Below are positions 33,043 to 41,794 of a DNA stretch of 59,724 nt, one piece after another. Position numbers and translations under genes: made by a program. Where the stretch lies: assembly GCF_902459765.1 (NCBI RefSeq), contig NZ_CABPSP010000022.1, forward strand, positions 1-59,724, written 5' to 3'. This DNA comes from Pandoraea anapnoica (GTDB lineage Bacteria > Pseudomonadota > Gammaproteobacteria > Burkholderiales > Burkholderiaceae). The notes beneath the pieces were generated by a model, which had not been told where the DNA came from, did no database searches, and saw only the letters and a program-made list of their open reading frames with translations. Numbering within the stretch: the first letter of the stretch is position 1; every line of letters starts with the position of its first letter.

Positions 33043-35357
33043 ATGGGTGCGGCGACTCCAACGGTTGTATGGAGTACCCGTTGGGCTCGTTCTTTGCTGG
33101 TGACTTTGATGTGGGTCGGGAGTATCTCACTGGCGCACGCAGTGCCATCGTTTGACGAGGTGCGTCAGGACTGGCGTGCGTCGGACTGGATTCTGCTCGA
33201 CCGCCATGGCGAGCCGTTGCAACGTCTGCGGGCTGACATGCAGGCGCAGCGCGGCGACTGGGTCACGCTTGCCGATGTCTCACCGGCATTTCGTCAGGCG
33301 TTGATCGTCTCGGAGGACAAGCGCTTCTACGAGCACAGTGGCGTCGACTGGCGCGGCGTGGCCGCTGCTGCCTGGGGCAATCTCTGGCATTCGCGCACGC
33401 GGGGTGCGTCGACACTCACGATGCAATTGGCGGGGCTGCTGGACGACGATCTGCGCCCCAGCGCACGCAATCGTTCCGTGACGCAAAAGATCGGTCAGGC
33501 AGCGACGGCCATGTGGCTGGAACAGCGCTGGCGCAAGGATCAGATTCTCGAGGCGTATCTGAACCTCGTGCCGTTTCGCGGCGAACTCGTAGGCATTTCC
33601 GCCGTCTCGCAAACGCTCTTCGGCAAGTTGCCCATCGGTCTGGATGCCCGCGAGTCGGCACTGGCGGTTGCGTTATTGCGCGCACCCAACGCGGCGGCGG
33701 CGCGTGTCTCGCAACGCGCGTGCGGCATGCTTCGCGACATGGGGCAGGCGTCGGAATGCAACGGTCTCGAGGGCTACGCGCAACTCGTATTCTCTCGACC
33801 GGCCAGCGTGATGACGACGCGCGACGCTGTCAATCTCGCACCGCATTTCGCCCGTCGTGTCTTCGGCGAAAGCCGTCCACCTGCGGGGACCCGTATCACC
33901 AGCACGCTGGACGTGAATCTCCAGCGCATGGCCGTGACGACGCTGCAGCAGACGTTGCGGGAGTTGGGCACGCCGGGGCGCTCTCGCAACGTGCAGGACG
34001 GCGCGATCGTCGTGATCGACAATGCGAGCGGCGACATCCTGGCATGGGTCGGATCGTCGGGCCCGCTGTCGTCGGCTGCGCAGGTGGACAGTGTGATGTC
34101 TGCGCGTCAGGCAGGTTCGACGCTCAAGCCGTTCCTCTACGCACAGGCGATTGCCGAGCAGCGATTGACGGCGGCGTCGCTACTCGACGATTCCCCGATC
34201 GATCTGCCCACGGGGGGCGGTCTGTACATTCCCCAGAACTACGATCGGCATTTCAAGGGTTGGGTCAGTGCGCGCACGGCGCTAGGGTCGTCGCTGAATG
34301 TGCCCGCCGTGCGCACGCTCGTGATGGTCACGCCGCGCCGCGCCGCTTCGCGCAGACACTCGTCGCGCTGGGGCTACCCCTCACGCAAAGCGGCGACTAC
34401 TACGGCTTCAGCCTTGCGCTCGGCAGTGCGGACGTGACGTTGCTGTCGCTCGCGAACGCCTATCGCGCGCTCGCCAATGGTGGCGTCGCCAGTGGCGTGA
34501 ACGAGCGGATGCCACCGCCGCTTCAAAACGCAAACGCGCGCGTCGCTGGGCAATCAAAGGGCGCCACGCGCAACGCACAGCGCACGACCGTGTTCTCGCC
34601 GCAGGTGAGTTTCATCGTGTCGGACATGATCGCGGACCGCCAGGCGCGCACGCGCACATTCGGCCTCGACAGCCCGCTCTCGACGCGTTACTGGACGGCG
34701 GTGAAAACCGGGACGAGCAAGGACATGCGCGACAACTGGGCGGTCGGCTATTCGCGTCGCTACACGGTCGGCGTGTGGGTCGGCAACGCCGACGGTGCGC
34801 CGATGTGGGACGTCTCCGGCGTGTCGGGCGCCGCGCCGATCTGGCACCGTGTCATGGACTATCTGCATCGTCGCACGGCGAGTCTGCCGCCTCCGGCACC
34901 GCCGGGTCTGGAGCATGTCGCGGTGCAGTACGCCGAGCACGTAGAACCCTTACGCGAGGAATGGTTTTTGCCCGGCACGTCGCAGAGCACGATTGCACTG
35001 TCCGCACTGGCGACCAAAGCGCCAAGCGGACCGCTGTGGCGCATCGCGGGACCGACCGACGGGACCATCGTGGCGCTGGATCCCGACATCCCGCCTGCCA
35101 ATCAGCGGTTGTGGTTCCAGGTGGCTGCGGCGTGGCCCAAGGGCGCGGCATGGCGGCTCGACGGCAAACCGCTGGCGGGCACGGCTCGGGTCGGATGGTT
35201 GCCGTGGCCCGGACGTCACGTACTTGCGTTGGTTGACGCACGGGGGGAAGTGCAGGACGAGGTGCGATTCGAAGTGAGAGGCGCTACAGAAAAGGACGGC
35301 GAGAATATGCGCAGTAAGTGGCGAACTGGAACTGAGCCAAATCGGAGAGTTCAATGA
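33043..35357 (+). pseudogene. pbpC: Penicillin-binding protein 1C, frameshifted by a 5-bp repeat
   Basis: ATG 33043 follows AAAGGA; the frame is open back to 32953 but that start would overlap the previous gene and lengthen the N-terminus. Signal-anchor: 'LLVTLMWVGSISLAHA'. The glycosyltransferase 51 domain has 'SEDKRFYEHSGVDWRG' (Glu91). The transpeptidase has S-T-L-K (Ser359), S-S-L-N and K-T-G-T, and a C-terminal PBP1C domain follows. At 34332-34346 three GCCGC units stand where two would read 'VTPRRFAQTLVALGLPL'; the extra unit shifts the frame, stopping at 34437. Repaired length would be 769 aa. As written, the transpeptidase lacks its K-T-G motif and cannot work. Confidence 0.93.
34332..34346 (+). 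repeat. (GCCGC)x3 tandem repeat that inactivates pbpC
   Basis: Three direct copies of a 5-bp unit. Two copies restore the frame. This is the classic product of slipped-strand replication. Confidence 0.9.
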
Positions 35358-35490
35358 GGACGCGGCGATTGGGGACCTGGAAAGATCGGGCATCCACGCT
35401 CGCATTGGGGGGCACCGCTGTCAAGTTCATGCGGCGCATGTGGATGAAGAAATAGGGGGCGCATTGACTGGGCGATATGACTGGAACCCG

Positions 35491-36069
35491 ATGCCTCATC
35501 TTTTGGACATTAAGTGCCCGCGATGTGGTCGACTTGCCGAGTTCGAGTTTGCGGAGGTCCGCGAAATCGTGCGGCGGCGCGATATCGACTTCTTTCAACG
35601 AAGTGATCTGTTTGAGTACCGCAAGTTTCAAAAAACAATCGGCCAATCGTGGCACGGGGCACTCTACCACCAAGGGCTTCACGGTAACCCCGAAAGCTCG
35701 ATAAAAAACTTGCCAACAGGCTATAAAGCATCAGAATGGTCGCATCCGAAATGCTTTCGAGATCGGCGCGGCGAGGGTGAGGGTGCAATCGCCTGTGCTC
35801 AATGTCACCTCAGGAGGAAGCACCTCCTGTTGTGGCCAAACGATGCGTATTTCTCTATTCACTACCGGGCGCACACGCTTTGGGCATTCAATGTGGACTC
35901 TGCAATAGAGTTGTTGGACTTCCTTTCAGCAAAAGAGCGTGATCAAGACAGATACAGGTGGAGAGGATTTCTCACGCATGTCCCCACCGTTTTCAAGACG
36001 AAGAAGGCGCGTGAGGTGGTGTGTAGGAGGCTGTCGCGACTCCTCGATGGTTGCTTCGGGGAGCGCTAA
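35491..36069 (+). CDS. Hypothetical protein with zinc-ribbon Cys pairs
   Basis: 192 aa from ATG 35491; a GTG at 35440 in the same frame would add 17 residues. 'LLDIKCPRCGRLAEFEFAEV' near the N-terminus and 'AIACAQCHLRRKHLLLW' in the middle supply two C-x-x-C pairs, probably one zinc site. The C-terminal half is helical ('SAIELLDFLSAKERDQDRYR', 'KKAREVVCRRLSRLLDGCFG'). No signal peptide, so cytoplasmic. I do not know the family. It lies 130 bp after pbpC on the same strand. Confidence 0.6.
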   Translation: MPHLLDIKCPRCGRLAEFEFAEVREIVRRRDIDFFQRSDLFEYRKFQKTIGQSWHGALYHQGLHGNPESSIKNLPTGYKASEWSHPKCFRDRRGEGEGAIACAQCHLRRKHLLLWPNDAYFSIHYRAHTLWAFNVDSAIELLDFLSAKERDQDRYRWRGFLTHVPTVFKTKKAREVVCRRLSRLLDGCFGER

Positions 36070-36205
36070 CTATTTGTCGCATTGGCCGACGCCTTCCGGA
36101 ATGAGTGCAGCCCCTCGTCCTGGGGGGCAAGCCGGAGCCCCATAAAACTCCGTTATTCCGCGGTCTTGAACTCCATTGGCATGGGGGCGCGAATAGGGGG
36201 CGACA

Positions 36206-37384
36206 ATGGCACAAAAATTCTCATCTTCTCAAACGATCATTATGTTCATCCGCGTCTTCTTCGCTTGTATTGCCACCGCGTCGTCAGCCCTCGTGGTTGC
36301 GGCCCCATCAGCACCTATCGCAGTGAAGACGATCACGTACAAGGGCTCGCTGCAAGGCTCGTTGCCATACGCCCAATCCGGTGATACCAGGCGTGACGCT
36401 CGCATCAACAATCTCATCTTCCTCGACATGGTCGAGGGGCCGGCCCCAGCCAGGTATTCCGACGAAATAATACTGACGAAGGATGCGGACGGCACCTCGC
36501 AAGGTAGCTCTGAATTCGGCTTCTCGGTGTTTCGCAACGACGATCGAATCTTGGCGCTCGAAGTCGAAGCCGAGGGCTGCGGTGCCTATTGCGAGCATTA
36601 CGGGAGGCAGTACAACTTCGATGCAACCACAGGGCGGGTGATCTTCGCGTCCGACATATTCACACCGTCAGGCGGCGCGAAGCTCCTACAGAAGAACTCA
36701 ACGAAACGCACGCTTGAGTACAGGAGAGCCATCGAGAGTCTAAACAAGACCGCAGTCGCCAACCGCAAGCTGAAAGGCGTCGCGACACCTTGGCCGAAGC
36801 CTCGCCAAAACAACAGACAGGACGATGAAGAGGAGCGCATTGCGTCAACCATCGGCATGTATGAGAGCTGCCTAGAGTCAATTCCAGATTATGGAAAATA
36901 CTACAAATTGGCCGATGCAACTCTAAAAATAGAAGGTGAGTCCATCACCTTTCTGTATGAGCGCTGCAGCAACCACGCGATGCGTGCGTTGGACGATGTC
37001 GGCAACCAGAAGGTCACTTACAAAATCGCTGATCTCGCGCCGTATTTTACTGCTTACGGCAAGTACCTACTAATGAGTGGCCCGAAGGTTGCGCCACAAG
37101 TCGATCCGTATGGACAGATTTTGCAAGGCCGTGTGGGGAAGGCCGCCATCACACTGTATTTGTCCCGGCGCTACAACGACGACTCGCTGGACGGCAGCTA
37201 CTTCTATGACAAGTACCGCACGCCTATCTCGCTGAGCGGAAAGGTGATTGGCAACGTCGTAGAGTTGAGCGAATTCGACAGCGGCGATACGCCCAAACCG
37301 CTGATTCGAGCCGAGGTCAAAGGTGACGAGTTAGAGGGCCAATGGCTCGGCAAGAAGTCCCTCGACTTTTGGGCTGCGCCTTGA
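36206..37384 (+). CDS. Exported hypothetical protein
   Basis: 392 aa. GGGGGCG lies just before ATG 36206; ATG 36242 is a second option that also keeps the signal peptide ('FIRVFFACIATASSALVVAA', cleavage near VAAPSA). Strand-rich mature domain with six Cys, including 'VEAEGCGAYCEHYGRQYNFD' and 'GMYESCLESIPDYGKYYKLA'. The block 'LEVEAEGCGAYCEHYGRQYN...TGRVI' recalls DUF3298/RsiV-like periplasmic domains, but the match is loose. Function unknown. Confidence 0.65.
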   Translation: MAQKFSSSQTIIMFIRVFFACIATASSALVVAAPSAPIAVKTITYKGSLQGSLPYAQSGDTRRDARINNLIFLDMVEGPAPARYSDEIILTKDADGTSQGSSEFGFSVFRNDDRILALEVEAEGCGAYCEHYGRQYNFDATTGRVIFASDIFTPSGGAKLLQKNSTKRTLEYRRAIESLNKTAVANRKLKGVATPWPKPRQNNRQDDEEERIASTIGMYESCLESIPDYGKYYKLADATLKIEGESITFLYERCSNHAMRALDDVGNQKVTYKIADLAPYFTAYGKYLLMSGPKVAPQVDPYGQILQGRVGKAAITLYLSRRYNDDSLDGSYFYDKYRTPISLSGKVIGNVVELSEFDSGDTPKPLIRAEVKGDELEGQWLGKKSLDFWAAP

Positions 37385-37509
37385 CGTACCTTGAGCTGGG
37401 TTGCCAACCAGTAGCTTGCTGAACGGGGCGCGAACAGCCTATTGTGGGGTAGACGCACATGTGCGTGCCACCGGTCAGCGGCAGATTTCATCGATTGTTC
37501 TGCCCGGAC

Positions 37510-38600
37510 ATGTTCTTACAATCCTTTCGACGAATACTTAGGTCGTCAGTCTCGGAACCCAAGTCGCCTCACGTGTTAATTAACGCATATTGCACTGTTT
37601 CTGAGCCGCCAGACCTTCCGTTTACCCACAAACTGATTTCGTGCCGAACTTTGGTCGCCCCTGAGTTTGCACCGCATCTCGACGATGTCGTTGGCCTCTT
37701 GTATTCGAGGCGTGGTGCCGTTATGACGTCGAAGCTATATCAGTGCATTCGGCATGTGCAACGCACACAGGTGCACCTGTGTGCGAACATCGAAACGTCT
37801 GAATTTCGTTCTTTCTCCGAATGGGCAAGGGGCGCAAATGCGATCGTCATCTGGCCGGATTCTACCGTTAGGGATCCGATCGGTCGATTGCTCGTCTCCG
37901 CAACTACTGGGGATTCTCTGGGTACGGATGGAGAGGTCCCGTTTCCTGAAGAGGCGCAGGCTCGACGTGAGCGGGTACTCGAGGGACTTGCGAAGTGCGG
38001 ATTGCATGTGCCACGAACTCTGCCTCCAGTCGTATCTGTGCGGGAATTGACGCTTTTCGTTCCGCGCGTGAGGTCGCATTGCGCGCACAAGCCCTTTTGA
38101 TAGTGGCGTTGCAAGGTGAAGCGCTAGCCACGAAAGGGAATCCGCTTATTGATCGGCTTCGCATGGAATTCCCGGCGGGATTTGATGCACTCAGCCCACT
38201 TGAGGCGGAATTCTTACGGACGGCTGCCCCGGAGGAGCAATTACTGATTAATTTTGTTTGGCGCTACGAAGCCCTCCAAGTGCTTGCGTGGGTCTTGGAA
38301 TTGGTCGAAACGTTGCCGGAACCAGTCCACGTTTGCGACGCGGAGGCTCTCGTTCGTGTTGTTCAAAGTGGAGCAAGAATCAACACCCGCTCTAGGCCGA
38401 GATTACGGCAACCTGCAGAAATTCTCGACGTTTTAGATGAACATTTCTGCTTGCACTGGTTGGCTGTGCAGGCGCGGCAGAAGGGAATGAGCCCACCGAA
38501 TGGCATACACGAAGGCATCATTCGCGAGCGGCATCACGCATTGAACTGGCTGGCATCGTTCCTCCGGGCTGCGTGGGACGATGTCCAAACCCCAACGTGA
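37510..38600 (+). pseudogene. DUF4272 domain protein, frameshifted
   Basis: ATG 37510 starts the first frame, which ends at 38100. The second frame, open from 37995 to 38600, carries the DUF4272 signature: 'LSPLEAEFLRTAAPEEQLLI', 'NFVWRYEALQVLAWVLELVE', 'QPAEILDVLDEHFCLHWLAV' and 'HEGIIRERHHALNWLASFLR' with WDDVQTPT at the end. They join if GGGAATTGAC (near 38041) had one more A, giving 'VREIDAFRSAREVALRAQAL'. DUF4272 proteins are frequent as scattered single genes; I suspect immunity function. Loss of one base in an A run explains the break. Confidence 0.8.
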
Positions 38601-38804
38601 AAGAACTCCTCGGTTCGCCAGCGAGGTGAACTGCGGGACGGCTCCAGCGACATCCTTTTCACACCCGCATACCGCATGCAAGGATTGTCTCATTCGAGAC
38701 GCCGTTGAAGGGTGCTATACGTCATGATTGCCTACGGTGGGCTGAGAGCGTATCGAAATCTCTCACATTTGAGCGGACATAGCGGGTGCTGATGGGAGGG
38801 CGGA

Positions 38805-39092
38805 GTGAGGGGAAAGAGCAAGGCGAGCTTTGCGCTGGTCGTGGTCCTGTTAATTGTCTCGAGATTGTCGAGTGCAAATGAGTGCGAACCCAAGGAAATT
38901 TCTCGGGTCACGGACGACCGAACCAGAATCACGATGACTAGCGGCGAGATCTATCGTGTGGCGGCCGGCGGTAAGAGAACTGCCATGTTGTGGGCTGTGC
39001 ACGACGAAGTAGACGTGTGCCCGGGGTTCGAAGACGACACGCTAGTGAACAAGGAGAAGCGAGAAGCTGTAGAGGCTTCGCTTGAAGATTGA
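38805..39092 (+). CDS. Small exported protein
   Basis: 95 aa from GTG 38805, with GGAGGG about 10 bases upstream. Signal peptide 'KASFALVVVLLIVSRLSSAN' (cleavage near SSAN), then a small strand-rich domain 'SRVTDDRTRITMTSGEIYRV' and a second Cys in 'EVDVCPGFEDD', which with the first (ECEPKE) could form a disulphide. Its stop overlaps the next ATG (TGATG), so it is coupled to a 50-residue membrane protein. Unknown family. Confidence 0.6.
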   Translation: MRGKSKASFALVVVLLIVSRLSSANECEPKEISRVTDDRTRITMTSGEIYRVAAGGKRTAMLWAVHDEVDVCPGFEDDTLVNKEKREAVEASLED

Positions 39093-39244
39093 TGATTGCC
39101 AATGCCTGGAGAATTGTCATCGCGGTTTTCGCAATCGGTTACGGCATTGTCGAGACAGTGCTAATACTAAGCGATGCGTGGGATCGATGCGCTTCCTACC
39201 GAAAGGTGGAAGGCGATGCCGTAACGGCAAGAGACGGCGGGTGA
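39092..39244 (+). CDS. Small single-pass membrane protein coupled to the exported protein
   Basis: 50 aa: 'MIANAWRIVIAVFAIGYGIV' then ETVLILSDAWDRC, a hydrophobic N-terminal helix followed by a polar tail 'ASYRKVEGDAVTARDGG'. The ATG overlaps the preceding TGA (39090-39092). Too short for usual gene callers but supported by coupling and by the clean transmembrane helix. Confidence 0.55.
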   Translation: MIANAWRIVIAVFAIGYGIVETVLILSDAWDRCASYRKVEGDAVTARDGG

Positions 39245-39378
39245 ATAGGTCAAAGCCGGATGTAGGCGACGATCTTATCGTCTTTGCTGCTAAACGGCCG
39301 AGCGAAGACGGGAAAGTGATCTATGGCCGGTGCCGTACGGGTTGTTCAGGACGACTTGTTGCCAGTTTTCAAATAATC

Positions 39379-40278
39379 ATGAGAATTCTTCGAACTGTTG
39401 CAACCTTAGTTGCGCTCACTCCGCTAATGTTGCCGTTTGCCTGCGCAGCCGGTAAGGCGCACTCGATCGACGGTGCGCGAAGTGAGTTCAGTACCCCAGA
39501 GGCAAAGGCGGCCTTCGACTTCGAGATGTCGGGCGAAGCACGCGATGACGGCCTTGGGATTCATTTGCCGGACGGTTTTACTGCGAGCTTGCTGCAGTCG
39601 GCATTGGTTCCTGGAAGCGATCCTGCTCGTTTGGTACTGGCCGGTGCCAAGCCGTGGTCAGCACGGCCAGATTCTTTTGTTGCCATTGTCTGCTTGGCAC
39701 ACTCAGGTGAAGAAGCTGCGCACATGCGCAAGAGCGATGAGTGTCGGACCGAAAGTGCGCAGGCTTGGTTCGGCGTTTTCGAGCGTGTCAGCGGAGGGAG
39801 TCCGCGCCTGATTGCGAGAACTTTCGCACCAATCGAAACGCCGACAGATTGGGTCGATAGTGATATTGACGTTCCGCATGCTGACGATGACGATGCTGTT
39901 CTGCCTGACAATTGGTTGCGGTTTGATCTCGCGGCATTTCGCATCAAAGATGACGAGCCGGCCTTCGGTGTTCGCGCTGGCTGGAGCGACGGCTACGCGG
40001 GCGGAAGCGCTTCGTTTGAGGCTCTGTATCTGTTTCGCATCGACAGCAATGAATTGAAAGTGGTGTTTGCGGCGCCCATGATGTACTTCGAGATGATTGC
40101 TGGGGACTGGAACCCAGACGGTACACGCAATCACGACATGTATGACGCGAGCAACGTTTTGAACGTTTTGGCGGCGAAAACCGAGGGCTTTCACGATCTG
40201 CAACTGCGCCAGAGAAAGGGGGCGTGGCGAAAGACATATCGCTGGTCCGAGCACGACGGCCGCTACCTGCCAAAGTAG
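39379..40278 (+). CDS. Exported hypothetical protein
   Basis: 299 aa from ATG 39379; the frame runs back to 39082 but the upstream part overlaps two other genes and lacks sense. Signal peptide 'MRILRTVATLVALTPLMLPF' and cleavage near FACAAG; the Cys in 'LPFACAAG' could be a lipobox-like Cys. Mature domain is strand-rich and acidic ('VDSDIDVPHADDDDAVLPDN'). 'WSDGYAGGSASFEALYLFRI' and 'MYFEMIAGDWNPDGTRNHDM' look conserved. Unknown family; probably periplasmic. Confidence 0.65.
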   Translation: MRILRTVATLVALTPLMLPFACAAGKAHSIDGARSEFSTPEAKAAFDFEMSGEARDDGLGIHLPDGFTASLLQSALVPGSDPARLVLAGAKPWSARPDSFVAIVCLAHSGEEAAHMRKSDECRTESAQAWFGVFERVSGGSPRLIARTFAPIETPTDWVDSDIDVPHADDDDAVLPDNWLRFDLAAFRIKDDEPAFGVRAGWSDGYAGGSASFEALYLFRIDSNELKVVFAAPMMYFEMIAGDWNPDGTRNHDMYDASNVLNVLAAKTEGFHDLQLRQRKGAWRKTYRWSEHDGRYLPK

Positions 40279-40804
40279 CCCCAATTAGCCTCGAAATCTG
40301 CTGACAGTTCGTTTGCTCGACGTCGGTCCGGAATCCTTGGTCATCCACTCATTTGTGTCCCCTTATCTGGATAATCCCCCTACCCCACAGGGACATCGAG
40401 GATTGCGTGTCTGCTGAGCGGTTTTGATGCCGATACGCGGCTCACGTCCGAACCCTGTCGCGGGGCATGGTTTGCGTGCACCGTCGAAGTGATGATGGCT
40501 AAGACCCCGGTTTCAACCTCCAGATGTTGGTTCATCAACGCCTGACCGAATCTCGGACAACGCCATCGAGCCGCGGAGGGGCCTATCCGCGACGCTATTG
40601 ACCCTGTCGGCGATTCGTTTACGGTTCACTTCTCCGGCATGCGCCAACTCCGGTGAAATGCGAGTCTGCCGGCCTCAGGGCCGCACACCCGGTCATCTGC
40701 TCTTCGCAATATCTGCGAAAGATCTCGTTTGGGAGGTTTGCAAGGAGTGTTATATCTTCTCATTGCTATCCAAACAATTGCACGGAGTGTGAGCAGGAAA
40801 GGAT
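40279..40804. other. Gap without recognisable gene
   Basis: Short shadow frames only. A good SD (AGGAAAGG) at its right end belongs to the small membrane gene at 40805. Confidence 0.45.
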
Positions 40805-40939
40805 ATGTCAACAAATTGGAGAGCACGAGTGCGGCGGTTGCGCTCGCTAATGCAAGCGTCGCTTCTGGAGATAGCGATCTCTCTAGCGGTGATAGCTGTT
40901 GTTCTTGCGGTAGCCGCACTGGCTGCCCTGATGTTCTGA
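40805..40939 (+). CDS. Small single-pass membrane protein
   Basis: 44 aa. AGGAAAGG lies directly upstream at good spacing. The sequence is basic then hydrophobic: 'MSTNWRARVRRLRSLMQASL', 'LEIAISLAVIAVVLAVAALA' and ALMF, a textbook single transmembrane helix with positive N-terminus. It could be a type I toxin-like peptide or a small regulator; nothing decides between these. First of four very small membrane or exported genes within 900 bp. Confidence 0.55.
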   Translation: MSTNWRARVRRLRSLMQASLLEIAISLAVIAVVLAVAALAALMF

Positions 40940-41218
40940 GTCACGGTCTATGAAGGACTCAAGATGAAGGCGCCGCTCATCGTGTCGGGGCTGACCCAAG
41001 GATGTGTTTCGGGCCGGAAATGTGGGTAAAAGGAATTTCTCGCAGTTCGCAATAGAGCGGTTGGGGTGCAGCGGAGGCAAAGCGGAAGGTGATGATCGCG
41101 GCATCGCCACGCCGTGGCAGTGCACGACAGGATGTCGATTTTAGACGAAGTGGATTGTTTGCTCCGGCGGGTGGGTGCAGAGGACGAGAAAACCCGTGAC
41201 GGCAATAAGAGGATAGGG

Positions 41219-41371
41219 ATGAATACTGATAATTTGGGTACGATTCTTGTGACGATTGTGGTTGGCTATGGCTGCATTGAATTCATGGTGTTGCTCTGCG
41301 ATGTGCTGTACGGGCAAATGGAGTCGAGTGACATGGCTGAAAACGTTGGACGTGCCGTAGAAAGTGAGTGA
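41219..41371 (+). CDS. Small membrane protein, first of a coupled trio
   Basis: 50 aa from ATG 41219, preceded by AGAGGATAGGG. 'MNTDNLGTILVTIVVGYGCI', 'EFMVLLCDVLYGQMESSDMA': one long hydrophobic helix with two Cys and an acidic tail. The next gene begins 2 bases after its stop. An in-frame start further upstream (41114) has no SD. Confidence 0.5.
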   Translation: MNTDNLGTILVTIVVGYGCIEFMVLLCDVLYGQMESSDMAENVGRAVESE

Positions 41372-41372
41372 A

Positions 41373-41567
41373 ATGAGTACCTGTTTTTCCTTTGGTTCAA
41401 GATCGTGCGTAATGCTTGTTTTTATCGCATCCATGCCGATTCCGTTGGCGATTCCCATCGTTTGCCATGTGAAGGGTGGATATTCCGGAGCACGGCGAAC
41501 GACCAACCCTCACAAGGGCGGGGCTCACTTCGATGTGAGATCAAGCAAATGCTGCGGGAAGCGGTGA
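41373..41567 (+). CDS. Small Cys-rich exported or membrane peptide, second of a coupled trio
   Basis: 64 aa from ATG 41373. A hydrophobic stretch 'VMLVFIASMPIPLAIPIVCH' is followed by 'VKGGYSGARRTTNPHKGGAH' and a terminal KCCGKR. Its TGA (41565-41567) overlaps the next ATG (41567), TGATG. The combination of signal-like helix, Gly/His-containing basic tail and Cys pair is unusual. No family known. Confidence 0.5.
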   Translation: MSTCFSFGSRSCVMLVFIASMPIPLAIPIVCHVKGGYSGARRTTNPHKGGAHFDVRSSKCCGKR

Positions 41568-41698
41568 TGACGGCGACTATGCAGAATATTGTCGGCCTTG
41601 TTGGGTCCCTTTCAGTTTTTGTTGTCGTTGTCTGGATGATCCTACTCGCACTGGATGCATATGATCGGCCTGCGCGACGCGAGGATGACTGCGAATAA
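41567..41698 (+). CDS. Small single-pass membrane protein, third of a coupled trio
   Basis: 43 aa: 'MTATMQNIVGLVGSLSVFVV' then VVWMILLALDAYDRPARREDDCE, one transmembrane helix with a charged C-terminal tail. The start overlaps the stop of the preceding gene. ATG 41579 is an internal alternative. Confidence 0.5.
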   Translation: MTATMQNIVGLVGSLSVFVVVVWMILLALDAYDRPARREDDCE

Positions 41699-41794
41699 CG
41701 TCTTTGGGCAAAAAGGGCTACGCGCCCAAATACCGCAAACACCTCGCGAAGGCCGTTCGCAATGCGGCGCGTATGTGAGGCATGATTAGATATC

